NCBI GenBank assembly: GCA_026419785.1
Contig: JAODTK010001043.1
Span: 910,836 to 974,835 of the forward strand
Reading direction: 5' to 3'
DNA: 64,000 nucleotides
Origin: Sclerodactyla briareus
Lineage: Eukaryota; Echinodermata; Holothuroidea; Dendrochirotida; Sclerodactylidae
Below the pieces are notes generated by a model. It saw only the letters and a program-made list of their open reading frames with translations. It was not told the DNA's origin and did not search any database. The position numbers were made by a program, and so were the translations under genes. Of the stretch, positions 46,421 to 59,039 are shown one piece after another. Positions within the stretch are counted from its first letter, which is position 1, and each line of letters starts with the position of its first letter.

Positions 46421-49400
46421 TGTGGCCGCCGCCCGAACGCCCCTGTAGCTCATGTTGGCGCATCTTCGCGGGTACCTACCCCTCAAGGTAGTTGATTGAT
46501 GTCCAGGCCCAGACCTGGTCGTTTGCAGAGGAGGCAACGATTGGGTGCGGGTGGTGGATGCGGCGAGGTTGACAGGGCATGTGGCTTCGCCATGGTTAGG
46601 GGGTGAATATGTCCAGATCGTCCAATTTAGTGTTACATCACGTGGGCAGTTTTATTGCAACTCGTATTTCTACGCATATTGATAGAATAGTCGCCCCTTG
46701 TGCGACGTTAACATCGAAGTAGTGAACAACTGTTGCTTGCAGTGTGTGTCCCCACAATTTTGAAGAACCAAAAATATACCGATCTAAACCGCAAAAGAGT
46801 AAAAGGGTGATTCATGAATGGCGGTTGGTTCGAAATCTATTTATTGAGTGAAATCACCTCGCAAACTTAATAATGCTAACATCACTGCCCCACAATTGAC
46901 AGGTCATGGCAGCAATGAAACAAAATCAAATTCTGGTTTGTGTATGGGCCTGGTTGCAGATTGTTGGGAGCCCGTGTTGCTGTTATCTCAACTGCTATAT
47001 AAAAAACAATGAGTGGAAGGTAAATAAAGTAGTGAAAGTTTTCCTCAATTGATGTTGTTCTGTCGACCCCTGAACGTCGTAAGGTCCTTTCGGGCAGTAC
47101 ATTTAACTTTTGTAATCGCTTCGGATGCGGAACCAATGTATTTAAGGTACGCAGGTGGAATGTGGAGAAATTGTTATGAGGAGGCTAAACATGTAAAATG
47201 CATTCGAGCTTCTTTTCTTCGGCTTTTTTCGTTTTGATAATAACAAAATAGATAATGTGGGAAACCATCACATATTATTTATGAAGTGGTGGAGATTGAT
47301 TATGGCGTTGTCGATTGTCTTCGTAAAAGTTTCCACCTTCCAGTCACTGTACTGTACACGTACCACGAATTCCTTCAATCAGTCATAAGGTCCTTCGAAG
47401 TTATCCATTCGAACACATACTCGTAATGGCTTCAATATGAGCAACAAAAATAATCGATTTTCAGAACGACTGCTACAAGGGAGTCAACGGTACTTCATAT
47501 AACAACTGCTCAGATATGTATTAACGTGCAATCATGAGATATGAATAGCAATTTACATATCTCATATATGATCAAAATATAACCACAATACTAATGAACA
47601 CAAGGAGCTGTTATACGATGGTGTTGAGTATTGGAAGACATTAAAGTGGAAACGATCCGCATGATCGCTAATTCGGAGTGTGGCACTTTTCGCCTCTCAT
47701 TGTCTTTGTTCACGTCATTGACTGTGTGATATTACCCACTGCTATTTATGATGGGCAGCTATTTGATGGAAGCGCGAAAGAAGAAGAAAAATCTGCGTCA
47801 GCAAAATCTAACGAGCATTATCGAATGTAGATCCCGATCCAGACAGGTACATTGCCTAACTATGTTATTGTGGCGGTACCTGGATTCTTCGGAGTTTTTT
47901 TTGTTCCAACCACTTTAAAGCTTAAAAGAATTGGAGAAAACTTCTGTCAAGAATTAACTATTCTATTTCATGTCACTTTCTTCATATCCAGACAAGGCAC
48001 CGAGACGTTCACCTCGCTCAAAGGTATAAAAAACATAATATAATGCCAAAGATCACCGGAATGCAACAAGTTGATGACTACGAATACAGATTGCTAACCC
48101 TGATTACTGAAAAAAAACACATTTTATTATAGTGAGACAGCAGGAATGAGTCGAACAACGTGACAAACAAAGCGACTCCATTTCTGACCCGGAGGCCTAC
48201 ACTTTGCATTAACGAATAAACTAATGGCCCCATTAACTGTCATGGGTAATGAAATAGACATACATTACAGTTATATAATGTCAGTACTTCGTTCGTTCAT
48301 TAACTTGTGAATAATCATCAGGAAACACGGCGTGCTGTTTCCGCACTAAGCAAACTCTCTACTCTGTATAGGACTGGGAAATCAAGGTCATATTCCAGAT
48401 CATTAGAAAAGTAAGAGGAATTCCAGCCTCGAACAATGAGCTGTGTTGAAACCCACGGCAAACGAATAGCTAATTTCATTACCAGATAAGATGAAGAAAA
48501 ACACACGAACTAGAGAAGCCGCAATGCAACTCCCTCCCGAAAAAACCCCCACGACTTCAGCTTGCAACATATTATATTAACATATTTTAACTAGGAATCT
48601 AATTATTTTCAGTTATTTGCCAAGCAGTTTTTAAGTTATCGCTGAAGTAGCTGCACACACACTTTCCCCAATTTCACACGATATGTAGGATTAGTATCAT
48701 TTTTTTAAAACTTTAATTGTGTTTTGTAGAGACCACACTGAAACAGCCGTGACATGTCAACGAATTGTTCTATGGTGGCGCCGTGAGACTGCTGTTTTCT
48801 ACGAAGGTTATTAAATGGCCTTTGACGATTTCCCCAGAAAAGCATTTTTCATAGTTGATTTTACCCCAAAAACTGCTGGGAGAGTCCACATATCGAATTT
48901 CGATTACGGAGAACCTAATGCCAATCAGTAAGCTAGTATGATTAGATGAAATTGTTGTGTACTATATGTTATATAATGAATAATGAGAATGAAAATCTAG
49001 GAGAGCTTGATCAATGACAAGCCGAAGACACTATACACAAAACATGAAATCGGGTAACTCTTATGTGAAAGTAGTATATAACTTTAAACATGCAATATAT
49101 TCAGATCGTGCATATTTCATAGTCACAACAACTGTCTAAACACCATACAAAACTCATCAATTCATTGCATAAATGTCTTCTCTATATCTTGGTAATTAGC
49201 TAATAACGTACTGCGTTTTCTGACCATACATCATATTTGACATTGACTTGGTATGACTGGCATTACAGGAAACCTTGATGGAAAATTCAAGAAGAGAGCA
49301 TCCCCTGACGTCAACTATTTGTAGAAATAGTAAAACTATGGTCGTAATATCCCCAATAGATTTAGCTAGCTAGAGTCTAGATAAAGTCATAGATAGAGAC

Positions 49401-51120
49401 TCTGATAAGTGCTGACATAAGTTGTAATCTGACTTACGACCTCCCCCTAATATAAGTGAAGGCATGTAAGCATTACTTCACGTTATCACCTCCAGTGTGG
49501 CTTCACACACTATCAGTGAATAACAAAATAAATTGCAATGATCTAATCATACTGTCTATTGACTGTTGCGAAGGTAGAGATTGCACAATAGAGCACTCGA
49601 CTGATTGAATAACTTTCAACAACAACACTTTTACTGAGTGTAGTTGTATTTACTCTCGCCGTTATAAATTTTTCGGATTTCGGGTTGTGATTCAGCTGCA
49701 TGATTTATCTTGACAGTATAGTGGAGGCATTCAACAAATTCAGCTAAATCAATCGATACATGTAGCAGAAATTAACAGGTATATTAAAGTCATAGAGGCA
49801 TATTAATTATATTATTATTTATTATTTCAACCATTTTCAAGATTAGTTCAGCTAAGAAACTATAGCTAAGAGGTGACTATGACATTGAATATTAGAAATA
49901 ATAACTGACCACACACAGTAGACTTGCATTGCCTTAGTACACAGCATTATGTGAAGATTTGCGTGCTGTGCACGCTACTGTAGTGTTCCGTGGCCGAGCG
50001 CACCTGTAGTATTGCTTTGAGCTGACGCGGGTCTAACGGTAGTCTGGTGAGTGCAAGTAATTAGTTTCACACTAATTGACATAATTTGAGGTCATTTGGA
50101 AAGTAGTTCATAAGACCTCGGTGTAATCACTCGGAGAAAATTTCATTAATTTCATTCGATAATGAGACAATTAGTCTTCTATGTCAAAGTGGGATATCTC
50201 TACAGTATGGCCCACCTCAGGATGCCAGTTTCACGTGTCTGGTTGTGAATAGTTGAAACGGATATTGAAGCTTCCCTTTATAGTCATATCTTATGATTCA
50301 GGCCGGTGATAATCGTGGACGAAACGCGTAGATTTAGACCAGCACTCGTCACTGTGACTCTTGATAGTTCTACCTGTGGTGTAGTGGCCGTGTCTATAAA
50401 GATGACAAGGAATTTCTAGTCAGTTGAGTCTGAATGCTCAGGGATTACCCAAAGGCAGGTGAATCAAGTATATGGAGTTTTGCAAAATATCGATATAGGC
50501 TTAATAGGCACCGGGTTACGTAAAAGATTGTAGCAGTGGGATACGGTTGAATGATATAGGCTCGGACATTTAGTATGAAGAAATACACACTGGAGTTATC
50601 GTTAGAGCGTCTTCCAGGGCAGGGGTCTATATGGAGATATTTAACCGGTTATAACTCAATTCAGCACTTGGACACACATACATAGGTCACGTGGTATGTA
50701 AATAGTATATCAGGCATAGATCCTAAAAATGACCAAGGATGCAATCTGACTACAACATTGTTGATTTGTAATACGGATACACGTCTCCCGACCATGAAAA
50801 CTTCAATGAGCCACACAGCAAGCAAATGGTCAGCGCGCGTTCAGACGTTTTTGTCAGCAACACAAACCTGTAGCAACTAAATCCCTAGTTAATTGGGCTA
50901 AATCACACACACGATTCTAGAAGTGGCTCAATGGTGATGAATAGTCGACGGCATATGCATCTGACACGACCCGGGAAGAGTGATGAAAAACAGACAAATC
51001 TTACTGACCGTTCATTCTGACGCTGTTAAGCCAATCTGTTTGTAGAGAGCCAATTGTGACGGATACGCTGCTGTTTCATTGTTCCCGTGAAGCGTCGAGA
51101 AGTTTAATTGATTTACACCT
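46421..51120. other. No recognisable gene
   Basis: Short open frames only (up to 84 codons). No repeat structure stands out in this long A+T-rich stretch. Confidence 0.55.
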
Positions 51121-51129
51121 ATACCCATG

Positions 51130-52110
51130 GGAGGCGTCACTAACAGGGCATGACGTCACCCCGGGCACGCTCCACTGATTCCTAACTGGAGGGGCGGGAA
51201 CGACGGAGAAGCGGAGCATTCTGAGACTGTGTTGGAGCAGAGCGTACGTGTGAGCAGGCTGTTGCCATGACGAATGGTTGAGCTTAGTCTAGTCAGATGA
51301 TAACGCCATACCCTTAAGATTACGAGCTCACATACCAATGGTCCTCAGTAAGATTGATCTCATTGTGTATCCATGTCAGTCATAAACAGTAATAGTAACG
51401 AGGGTTTTAGTAGGCATCATCGGCTATTTTGCTGTTGTAGCCGCTGATTTTTTACTGGCTGTGACTGAGACGAAAATGTTTTTATAGACTGTGTGATTTG
51501 CAGTATGAGTAATACACAATTTAAGCCTGGAGGGGCTGATGATGAATTTACCAACCTATCCTACGAGCACAAACACAAAGTGTCGATTTGAATGGAAAAC
51601 ACCTTCGCTGTTCCATGACCGAACGACTGTGGAGGGGCGCATTACGCCTCAGCTACCCCATCCCAGCAGACAACATGGGTAATGAACGATACCGTCTCTT
51701 TGACCTCCAGTGACGATGCGCCCAGTGGTCTGTGCTTTCTATTCCAAGGTTGAATCCCTGAAAAATGGAAGATCTATTAAGACCCTATTACCCTGGGAAT
51801 GGTCACTAAGAGTGAAAGGACGAGCTGGACACCCAGCACACTGATGAGAGGCGCCCACTATCGGTCCAGGCGACTGTCCTCGCCGAGGGCATGACGTCCC
51901 CCGGCCACGCTCCATCGATCCCCAACGGCGTGGGTGGAGACGGAGAGTTTGAGCATCTTCGACCTGTGTTTGTGAGCTAGCGTTACGTGTGAGTGAGCAG
52001 GGTGCTTTGCCATGACGAATGTTGAGCTTAGTCTCTCAGTGATAATCCCATATCCCTAGAATACGAGCTGCAAATACGAATTGCCCTCAGTATAATTGAT
52101 CTCATTGTGC
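51130..52110 (+). repeat. Direct repeats flanking a second copy of the 41.3-kb exon-like sequence
   Basis: Repeat R1 (about 51,130-51,368) and R2 (about 51,847-52,110) share GAGGCG..CACTA, GGGCATGACGTC, a GGAGACGGAGA-like block, GTACGTGTGAG, TGCCATGACGAATG, TTGAGCTTAGTCT and GATCTCATTGTG. Between them 51,418-51,790 aligns with 41,329-41,726, diverged by many substitutions and small indels and without the long G run. The R-E-R layout could be a tandem duplication or a non-autonomous terminal-repeat element. R begins and ends near TG..CA, but no target duplication is visible. Confidence 0.75.
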
Positions 52111-52283
52111 AGTCTCTCTCTTTTTTTTATTTCTTTGCCGGTGCAACGGAATCTATGCTGGTCACGCCGCTGTGCGTGATGCTACTTGTGAGCACGATAT
52201 CCAGAGAACAGAGCCTTCAATGAGTTCAGAATCGGCATGTTGTTCACATTCATGGAGATGAAACAACCTGTGGTGTTTTTTTT

Positions 52284-52590
52284 GGGGGGGGGGGGGGTTT
52301 TTTTTGGTCAAGTCTGAAGCCACCCGACGTCAAAGACTGGAAAACTCCGATCACAATAAGTATGTTACCTAGATGATGTGGAAAGATTTCATGCTTTACC
52401 TGAGGGTTGCTTTCTCGATGATCCCTACGGGTTTGGAGTCAGGAGGTCGAAGTCACCGCTAGGTCACAGAGGGCAAAATATGGAAACCATGTCGCATGAG
52501 ACTGAGTAACCAAATGTTGTAGGGAGCTGATTCTTGGCATGGAGGGTTGGCCGTGCGGAGCAATTCTTCTTTTTTGGGGGGGGGGGGGGG
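52284..52590. repeat. Two long poly-G tracts
   Basis: 14 G at 52,284-52,297, bordered on both sides by T8-like runs, and 15 G at 52,576-52,590 followed by AGGGGGG. Both are plus-strand. Confidence 0.85.
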
Positions 52591-53239
52591 AGGGGGGTGG
52601 TTGAGGTCTATAAGTCACGATTGTCAACAGGGTCAAGGATTGTGAGCAGCCTAACTGTGCAACGGCAATGAATAAAGAGGTCTCACAATTGGCAACGAAG
52701 GGTTGGATTTGGATAGATGTTCCGTATCCTTTTAGTGTCAGTCCATTCAGGGTCCATTGAGGGCAAAGTAAAAAAAACCTACGGTACTACTTTAATTTTT
52801 ACACAAAAGATGAAGCACAGTCACATTTAAATAATATGATAATGTAGCCTATAGGCCGGTGCGTGCTAGTACGCACCTTTGGCTAGTTCTTTGACGGAGC
52901 AGTCTAGTCAAGTGCATTGAATATGGCCGGAAAATACGAGACATCCAGAGGGACGATGCTACGTTGATTATATACCCACTTATATCTATGGATATTATGG
53001 TTTTGCTTCCTCGTTTCCGCCGACTCCGCCGCCGCCGCGTTCGCCGCGACGCCGGAAGATTTTCGCGGTAGCGCGGATAACTCTCCAAACGCTTTACTCG
53101 ATTTAGCTGAAATTGGTACACGGGGTTGCCCCCAGGAGATCTAGGTGCTTCGAAAACTGGTATTTACCGTCAGTCCTGCTGCCCTCTTGCTTGGTGATGT
53201 TATGCGAAATTCCAGTTGTCCGCGAATCACAGGAAACGT

Positions 53240-53430
53240 GGGAATCAGGGGGTAACAATGCGTCCCGAAAAACATGGTGTCAATTTGCAAGGTCATCCGA
53301 GGTCAAATTTGGTAATTTTGGCAACATGTCAGATTTTGGCGAAACTTGGGTATTGGGGTAACAGTTGGTCCGAAAAACATGGCAGCATATTCAAGTCCCA
53401 TCCGCCCAAGGTAAATTTGCGATATTTTTG
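53240..53430 (+). repeat. 106-bp tandem dimer
   Basis: GGGTAACAATGCGTCCCGAAAAACATGG near 53,249 recurs near 53,355 as GGGTAACAGTTGGTCCGAAAAACATGG, each followed by AATTTGCAAGGTCATCC-like or TATTCAAGTCCCATCC-like sequence and a TTTGGTAATTTT/TTTGCGATATTT block. The CCGAAAAACATGG anchors are 106 bp apart. Confidence 0.7.
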
Positions 53431-53435
53431 ATGTA

Positions 53436-54430
53436 GAGGTCATTAAGGGTCCATTAGAGGCAAAAACTGATTTTGGTACTTTTTCGGACTATACACTGGG
53501 CATGTTCATCAGAAGCAAAAGCTCTAGGAGTGGATGTATCACCTGGGTGAGTTACAATTTCCATAAAACTGCCATGTCCATAAAGGTCATTCGAGTCACT
53601 TAGGGTCCAAAACTGTTTTCTTGCCAAAATTGGAGAACTGAATATCTGTGGAGGCGAAAGGTTCAACCATTGTGTATAATTATTGACCTGCATGTGTGTG
53701 ACCTCTGACCTCAATTTGACCGCTGTCGGGCGGTCATGTGGTTAAAGGTTGAGTCTTGAATAAATGTGCTTATTTAAGGAGTTACTACGAAACGGGCAAA
53801 AAAATAGAAACGGTTTTTTTGAATATGTGATCGACCTTTGTGTGCTTTAATAAGGAAACCAACTCCCGCGGCGATCGGACGCATACTTACAAGGGGTCAA
53901 AGTTACAAGGGGTCAAGTCAATTAATTTAATGCTTTTTCGCAATAACATTAAGCTGATTAATTTCAATGCAATATGCCTCTAAGAGTGGATGCATCACAT
54001 GAGAGTAACCATTTTTTATAAAGAACGGCCATGTCATTGAAGGTCATTAAAGGTCACGTAGGGGTCAAAACTGATTTTAATACTTTTTATGGCAATAGCA
54101 CTGGGCGTTTTATCAAATGCCAAATGAAATGCTCTTAGGAGTGGATGTATCACATGGAGAGTTACACATTTCATAAAAACTGCCATGTCATTAAAGGCAT
54201 TCAAGGGTCACTTAAGGGGGTCAAAAACTGTTTTCTTGGCCATAATCGGAGAATTGAATATCGGTGAAGGTTGGAAGGTTCACCATTGTGATATAATTGT
54301 TGACGTGGCATGGTGTGCCCCCATCTGACCTCAATGTGACTCTGTCGATGTCAATGGGTTAAAGGTTGAGTCTTGAATAAATGTGCTGATTTAAGGAGTT
54401 ACAGGCAAGAAAATAGAACTGGTTTATTGG
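53436..54430 (+). repeat. 606-bp nested repeat with AGGTCA half-sites
   Basis: 53,436-53,813 aligns with about 54,039-54,430. AGGAGTGGATGTATCAC occurs at about 53,525 and 54,131, and AAAGGTTGAGTCTTGAATAAATGTGC near 53,742 and 54,360. A partial third copy of the inner block lies at 53,970-54,060. Each unit contains AGGTCATT followed by AAGGTCAC or AAGGGTCA. At 54,041-54,056 two perfect AGGTCA half-sites are separated by TTAA. No coding frame is shared between units. Confidence 0.8.
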
Positions 54431-54439
54431 CAAGTTGGG

Positions 54440-57400
54440 ATATACAAGTTGTCGGTCTAACCTCAGGGGCGGTGTCTAGTTTGTAAAAGCAGTTGACTGT
54501 GTGCGACTATCGCACTAAGGTTTTGGGGCCCTCGCTGCGATGTCTCTATTGCATAATTGCCTACTGCGGTTTATTTTCTCTCGTTCTTTCTTTCAATATT
54601 TATACTGAGTGCATTTCCCCAACTGGTCAGTGAGACATTGCTCGCTTTTTCTGTCCAATCCCTGCAATAACCTCAGAATGTTTCAGTTTTTAAATGTTTC
54701 CTAACTTGACTGATTGTGACAGAGATCCAAACCCGCTTTCATATTTATCATTTATCCAACCAAGTTTGTCTTTCGAGCTTTGTGCCGTTAGATTACCTGG
54801 ACAAATTCCTATCATGTTGTCATAACGGGGGAGGAGATAATTCCTCGTAGCGATGAAATGTGATACAATCAATATCGTCCTACTATCTGTCAAATATCAG
54901 CTAGGTCCAGTACATGCATTGTAATAAGTAGCGATTCCCGCATGAATACGTACTGGCACGATATAAACGTAGCCCTTCATTTTGTGCGCAAACTGCACAA
55001 CTGAAGACATTTCTCCTCTAAAGGTTTCCTAATTTTTAGGTTCTCTAAGTAAACTTGTGTCATCCCAGCCGTCTTTTAAGTACCGAATGGATGTTTTAGT
55101 ACTGAACTTGATAACTGGTCATATTCTTTTTACACATAACTCATTTGTACACAGAAAACATGGGTTATCATGATGTTATGTCAAATGTTATGCGTATTGG
55201 CGTTATTTGGAGATGTTATGTTTTATACAGATGACCTCCTGACCATGAAGATTAATGGAAATGTTATTATCAAAGAGAACAGAATTGTTATGTGGTTTGT
55301 GCACGACGTCATAATGACCTTAATCGTTCCCACATGCCTGTCACGACGGTGTCCTGGGTGTGTTTTTCTTCAGGTAAAAGTCGAATATTATACGTTTAAT
55401 AAAGCCACAATTACAATATTTACAACGCAACTAGAAGCAAAGGCGGAGCTCGGGTGCATACTTGCAATAAATCACCCAAGACTAATAAATAAATGAATTA
55501 TCACTTCATTAATTATTATAATAGCTGCAACCGTATACTGGCGTACGTAATGACCACATCAAAGAATTCTAACGTGACAATGAACATATTTTTCTGTAAT
55601 TTAATGTAAATAGAGGTACTGCACTGGTACTTGATAGGCTACGCTGGTACCGTACATTTATAGCAACATAGCGCCTCTAGAATATCATCGAATTCGCTCT
55701 CTGTTTCGAATTTGCACATACTGATAACTGGCTAATTGGGACCCCAACTCATCGTTTTGCCGCTGTCAAGTTTAGCACTTTTTATAGGTACTCAATACAA
55801 CATGATGGTCCATTGGAGTTGGAAAATAAATATATATCCTAACACCTGAGAATAGGGTAGCTTCATTACCGTGATAGTAAAAACATTGTCCAAGCGAGGC
55901 TCACCCGCCTGCTAACCTCTGCGACAGACTTAGCTGAATCAGTTACTACCTGGATCATCCTGGCGGGTGGAGAGAGCATAACCCCAGGACTGGATAGGAT
56001 GTATAGAGATTGAGAATGAATGTTAGCTTTGCAAATGTACTCAGTATAACATTCCCTCAATAATCATGCTCATCTTTCTCATATCTTTGCTTGATTTTGA
56101 TTTTCATATATTTTGAACACCCTTCCAGTTTCGGTCGGTCCCTTATATAAATGAATTTGGTGCCCGGGACATCCTGTTAACTCATTTTGGCAAGGTTTAC
56201 AATCCTGTTTGTATTGTGAAGTTCACAGGAAAGCGTTCTTTCTGCTTTCATCACTGGAGGCCAAATTTTTTGAGAAATTTGAACTTTATCGCAATATCAC
56301 CATGTTTACGAAAATTTACAAGCCACAGCTGTTGCCACTATTACTGTTATAATATGAGCCTATATAAAATCCATTGCTGCAGGAATTAGAGGCCCATATA
56401 GCTACTGTTGGATTGGAACCATCTTAACCCTAACTGTGCAGAAATGGCTCCAGACATCCTTTCAAAATCAAAAAATTTCACTTCTTGATTTCCCTAGGAT
56501 TTATGTAGCCGCTAGGACTATATTAACATCATGGTAGCAACCTTGGTCACTTCTTCGTCTTTGATAGGTGACACATCACAAAACAGGACAATCTTTCATC
56601 ACACATACTGACCCAAGGGGTCAAGGTTATTGAGAGTTAGGGGTTACGGTAGGTTTGGTTCTGGGTTAACCGATAACTAGATTGGATTCACATCTGTGAC
56701 ATCTTACTCCCACCACACCCTATGCCTAAGCCCTAAACGTAATATTCATGATCTGTAATTCCAGGTACACATGAATAAGGCGGGAGGACGCTTGGATTCT
56801 GCCAATTATGCTCTGATAGCTTACTAATCTCCTAACTGACTGCCTTTGGTGTCAAGTGGAAACAACATAGGCCATTAGGCCTACCAGCTGTAACAAAGAT
56901 TCTTTTTTCTTTTTAAGCTAAGACTATAGACACACCTTGACAATCTGTAGCCATGCCTGTATTCTTGGCACAGATTCACCTTTGACTTTGAAGTGACATA
57001 ACACCACAAAGTTTGGCCTAACTTAGTCATTTCAGTCACTAGTTACAGTAAATACATTCACATTTAGCAAATGTAGTGACGTCTAACCAGGCAGACCTCA
57101 GCCCATCATACATTGTTGGGCCATTTTTTATGACTAACCCCCAAAGTCGATTATAATCTCACATGCTGCACTGTTCAAGTGAATACTGTGTTGCCAAACA
57201 ATTTCATAAGTTTCATCACTATGGCCTAGCTAGACTACTTTAGTAACATTAGGGCTTTTCCTTTCCTACGCGATTTTGATTTTGGAATACCTCGTTTACC
57301 TAGTTTCCACTCAAATCATAGTCAACACGCTTCCGTAAATTTTATTGAAATATTTGAAGATGCATTAATTAAAACATCAACAAATCTTTAGAAAGTATCA

Positions 57401-58965
57401 AGTTTTCGCGAACAATTTTTCGAATTAAAAACACTAAGTCAATGATAAACAAGGTTTCTGGCGGTCATTGGGTTGGGCACAAATGGCGGCGAACACACTT
57501 CGGTTACTTCATGACAGAGGTCCTTCTCCAGTTCCAGTTCATTTATGTTCAGTGTTCCATCACAGCAAAATTTTAATTTTCAAATGACAATTTTTTATTT
57601 CTAATAGCAATCAGCAACCCCAGTCGAGTTACACAACGCACGATAGCGCGCTTCCCCAACTAGCAGTCGTACTGTACTACAACTGCGCGATAGCGAGTGA
57701 CACACATCTAGCTATCTGTTCGAGTGGAACTTGGAAGTATCCTAAAACGAAGGCGCATGAAAGACACTCACTGGTACTTTTCTTCCAACTTGAATTGTGC
57801 TGGACAGTCCCCTTTTTGAAAAAGAGGAATCAATAGTGTATGTCTAGACAACGGTCAGGGGACCGGATCACAGAGCTCGGACGTTTTTGCCTAGTCCGAT
57901 ACAGTAATGCAACAACGTAACTAGGCCTAGCCTAACGTTCGGCCCAACTACTAACTATCCCATTAGTTGACTGTGGTTCCAGTGGGTTAACACTTCCCAC
58001 ATACAACGGAATTCTTGTAGGTTCCGATTTGGAACTATCCCAACTGGCCTACTTATGCTGCATTCCTTTTGCGGTAATTACGTGTTATCACTGACTGGCA
58101 AAAGTTCGCTCCATTTGTCACTTCTCATTCGGGAACTGGAAGTGAAGAATCTTGCCTAGCCTTGGCTGAAGATTTTTCGCTTGCCCTCTCGTTGACTTAT
58201 CTCCTTCTTGGGGGGGGCCGAATATCTTCGGTTCAGAGTGTACCAAATGCAGACTGGATTCGCCCGGACGTTCAGGCGTCCTGTGCGTGTGCACACTGTT
58301 GCCTAACGTTATTTGCTGCAGCTGCACACTGAAGCACTTTTCCTAAATTTTTGTCTCGGTTACTCACTTTCCCGTGTCTGTCACAGAAATTGCCCAGCTA
58401 CAAAATATTGATGCAAACTTTTATAATGCGAACTTGAGGGAATTGATCAATAAAGTGTCGAACAGTTGAGAAAAACGCCCATTGACTGTGTAGCGAAATT
58501 ATACACACCCAGTGACGTCTGTGCAATGCATGGTATTTTGCTCTTGTGGCTTAACGTCCTCGTGCGTATCTTGGATCCGTGATAGCTTCGTCAATTTTTT
58601 ATGACTTGAGCTATATAAACGAAATATTATCGAACGTATTAATACGTTATTGTCGTATGATTTCTTATAATAACTCTTTTTTGTCCATTACTTAATTCCC
58701 GAAGTGTGACTTCATGCACATGACCACATGCACGAATAGCTGGCTCCTCGGTACCAACACAAAAAAAAAAACCAAAAAAACAAAAAAAAAACACAATGTT
58801 ATAGCAATTTGTACACAACGAACTTTCGAAGCATTTTGCCCCAGATTGCACGCACCAATCGAGAACAAAAAACCGGTATATACTGTATGCCTAAATTCAT
58901 ATGAATACAATAACAGACAAAATTCATCTGATCAGTTATAAAGGGCCATTAAGGTTTTTTCTTGG
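54440..58965. other. No recognisable gene; CpG-richer patch at 57.6-58.35 kb
   Basis: The 108-codon open frame at 55,170-55,496 (plus) has no motif. Between about 57,630 and 58,340 CG dinucleotides are more frequent, as in an invertebrate promoter or unmethylated repeat. A 69-codon minus-strand frame at 58,118-58,327 lies inside. An A/C-rich low-complexity run is at 58,760-58,793. Confidence 0.5.
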
Positions 58966-58972
58966 CCATAGT

Positions 58973-59030
58973 AACTAGGGTTGCGCTGGGATAGACCGGT
59001 AATCTGGTATTGTTATACCGGTTACCGCGT
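58973..59030 (+). mobile_element. Candidate hAT-type transposon or MITE terminus
   Basis: CTAGGGTTGCGCTGGGATAG at 58,975-58,994, followed by ACCGG-rich sequence, resembles the TAGGG(C/T)TGGGCGATATACCGGTA-type ends of hAT elements. GGTAATCTGGTAT (58,998-59,010) pairs almost fully with ATACCGG-TTACC (59,015-59,026) to form a hairpin. I found no matching inverted end within a few kilobases and no transposase. Confidence 0.3.
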
Positions 59031-59039
59031 ACCGAACGG

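Noticed and set aside
51130-52110. Confident call of a terminal-repeat miniature retrotransposon
   Set aside because: TG..CA ends are only approximate, and no primer-binding site, polypurine tract or target duplication could be found.
52849-53121. Minus-strand 90-codon Arg-rich frame
   Set aside because: The Arg run comes from a CCG/CGC-rich low-complexity block next to the layered repeats, not from a recognisable protein.
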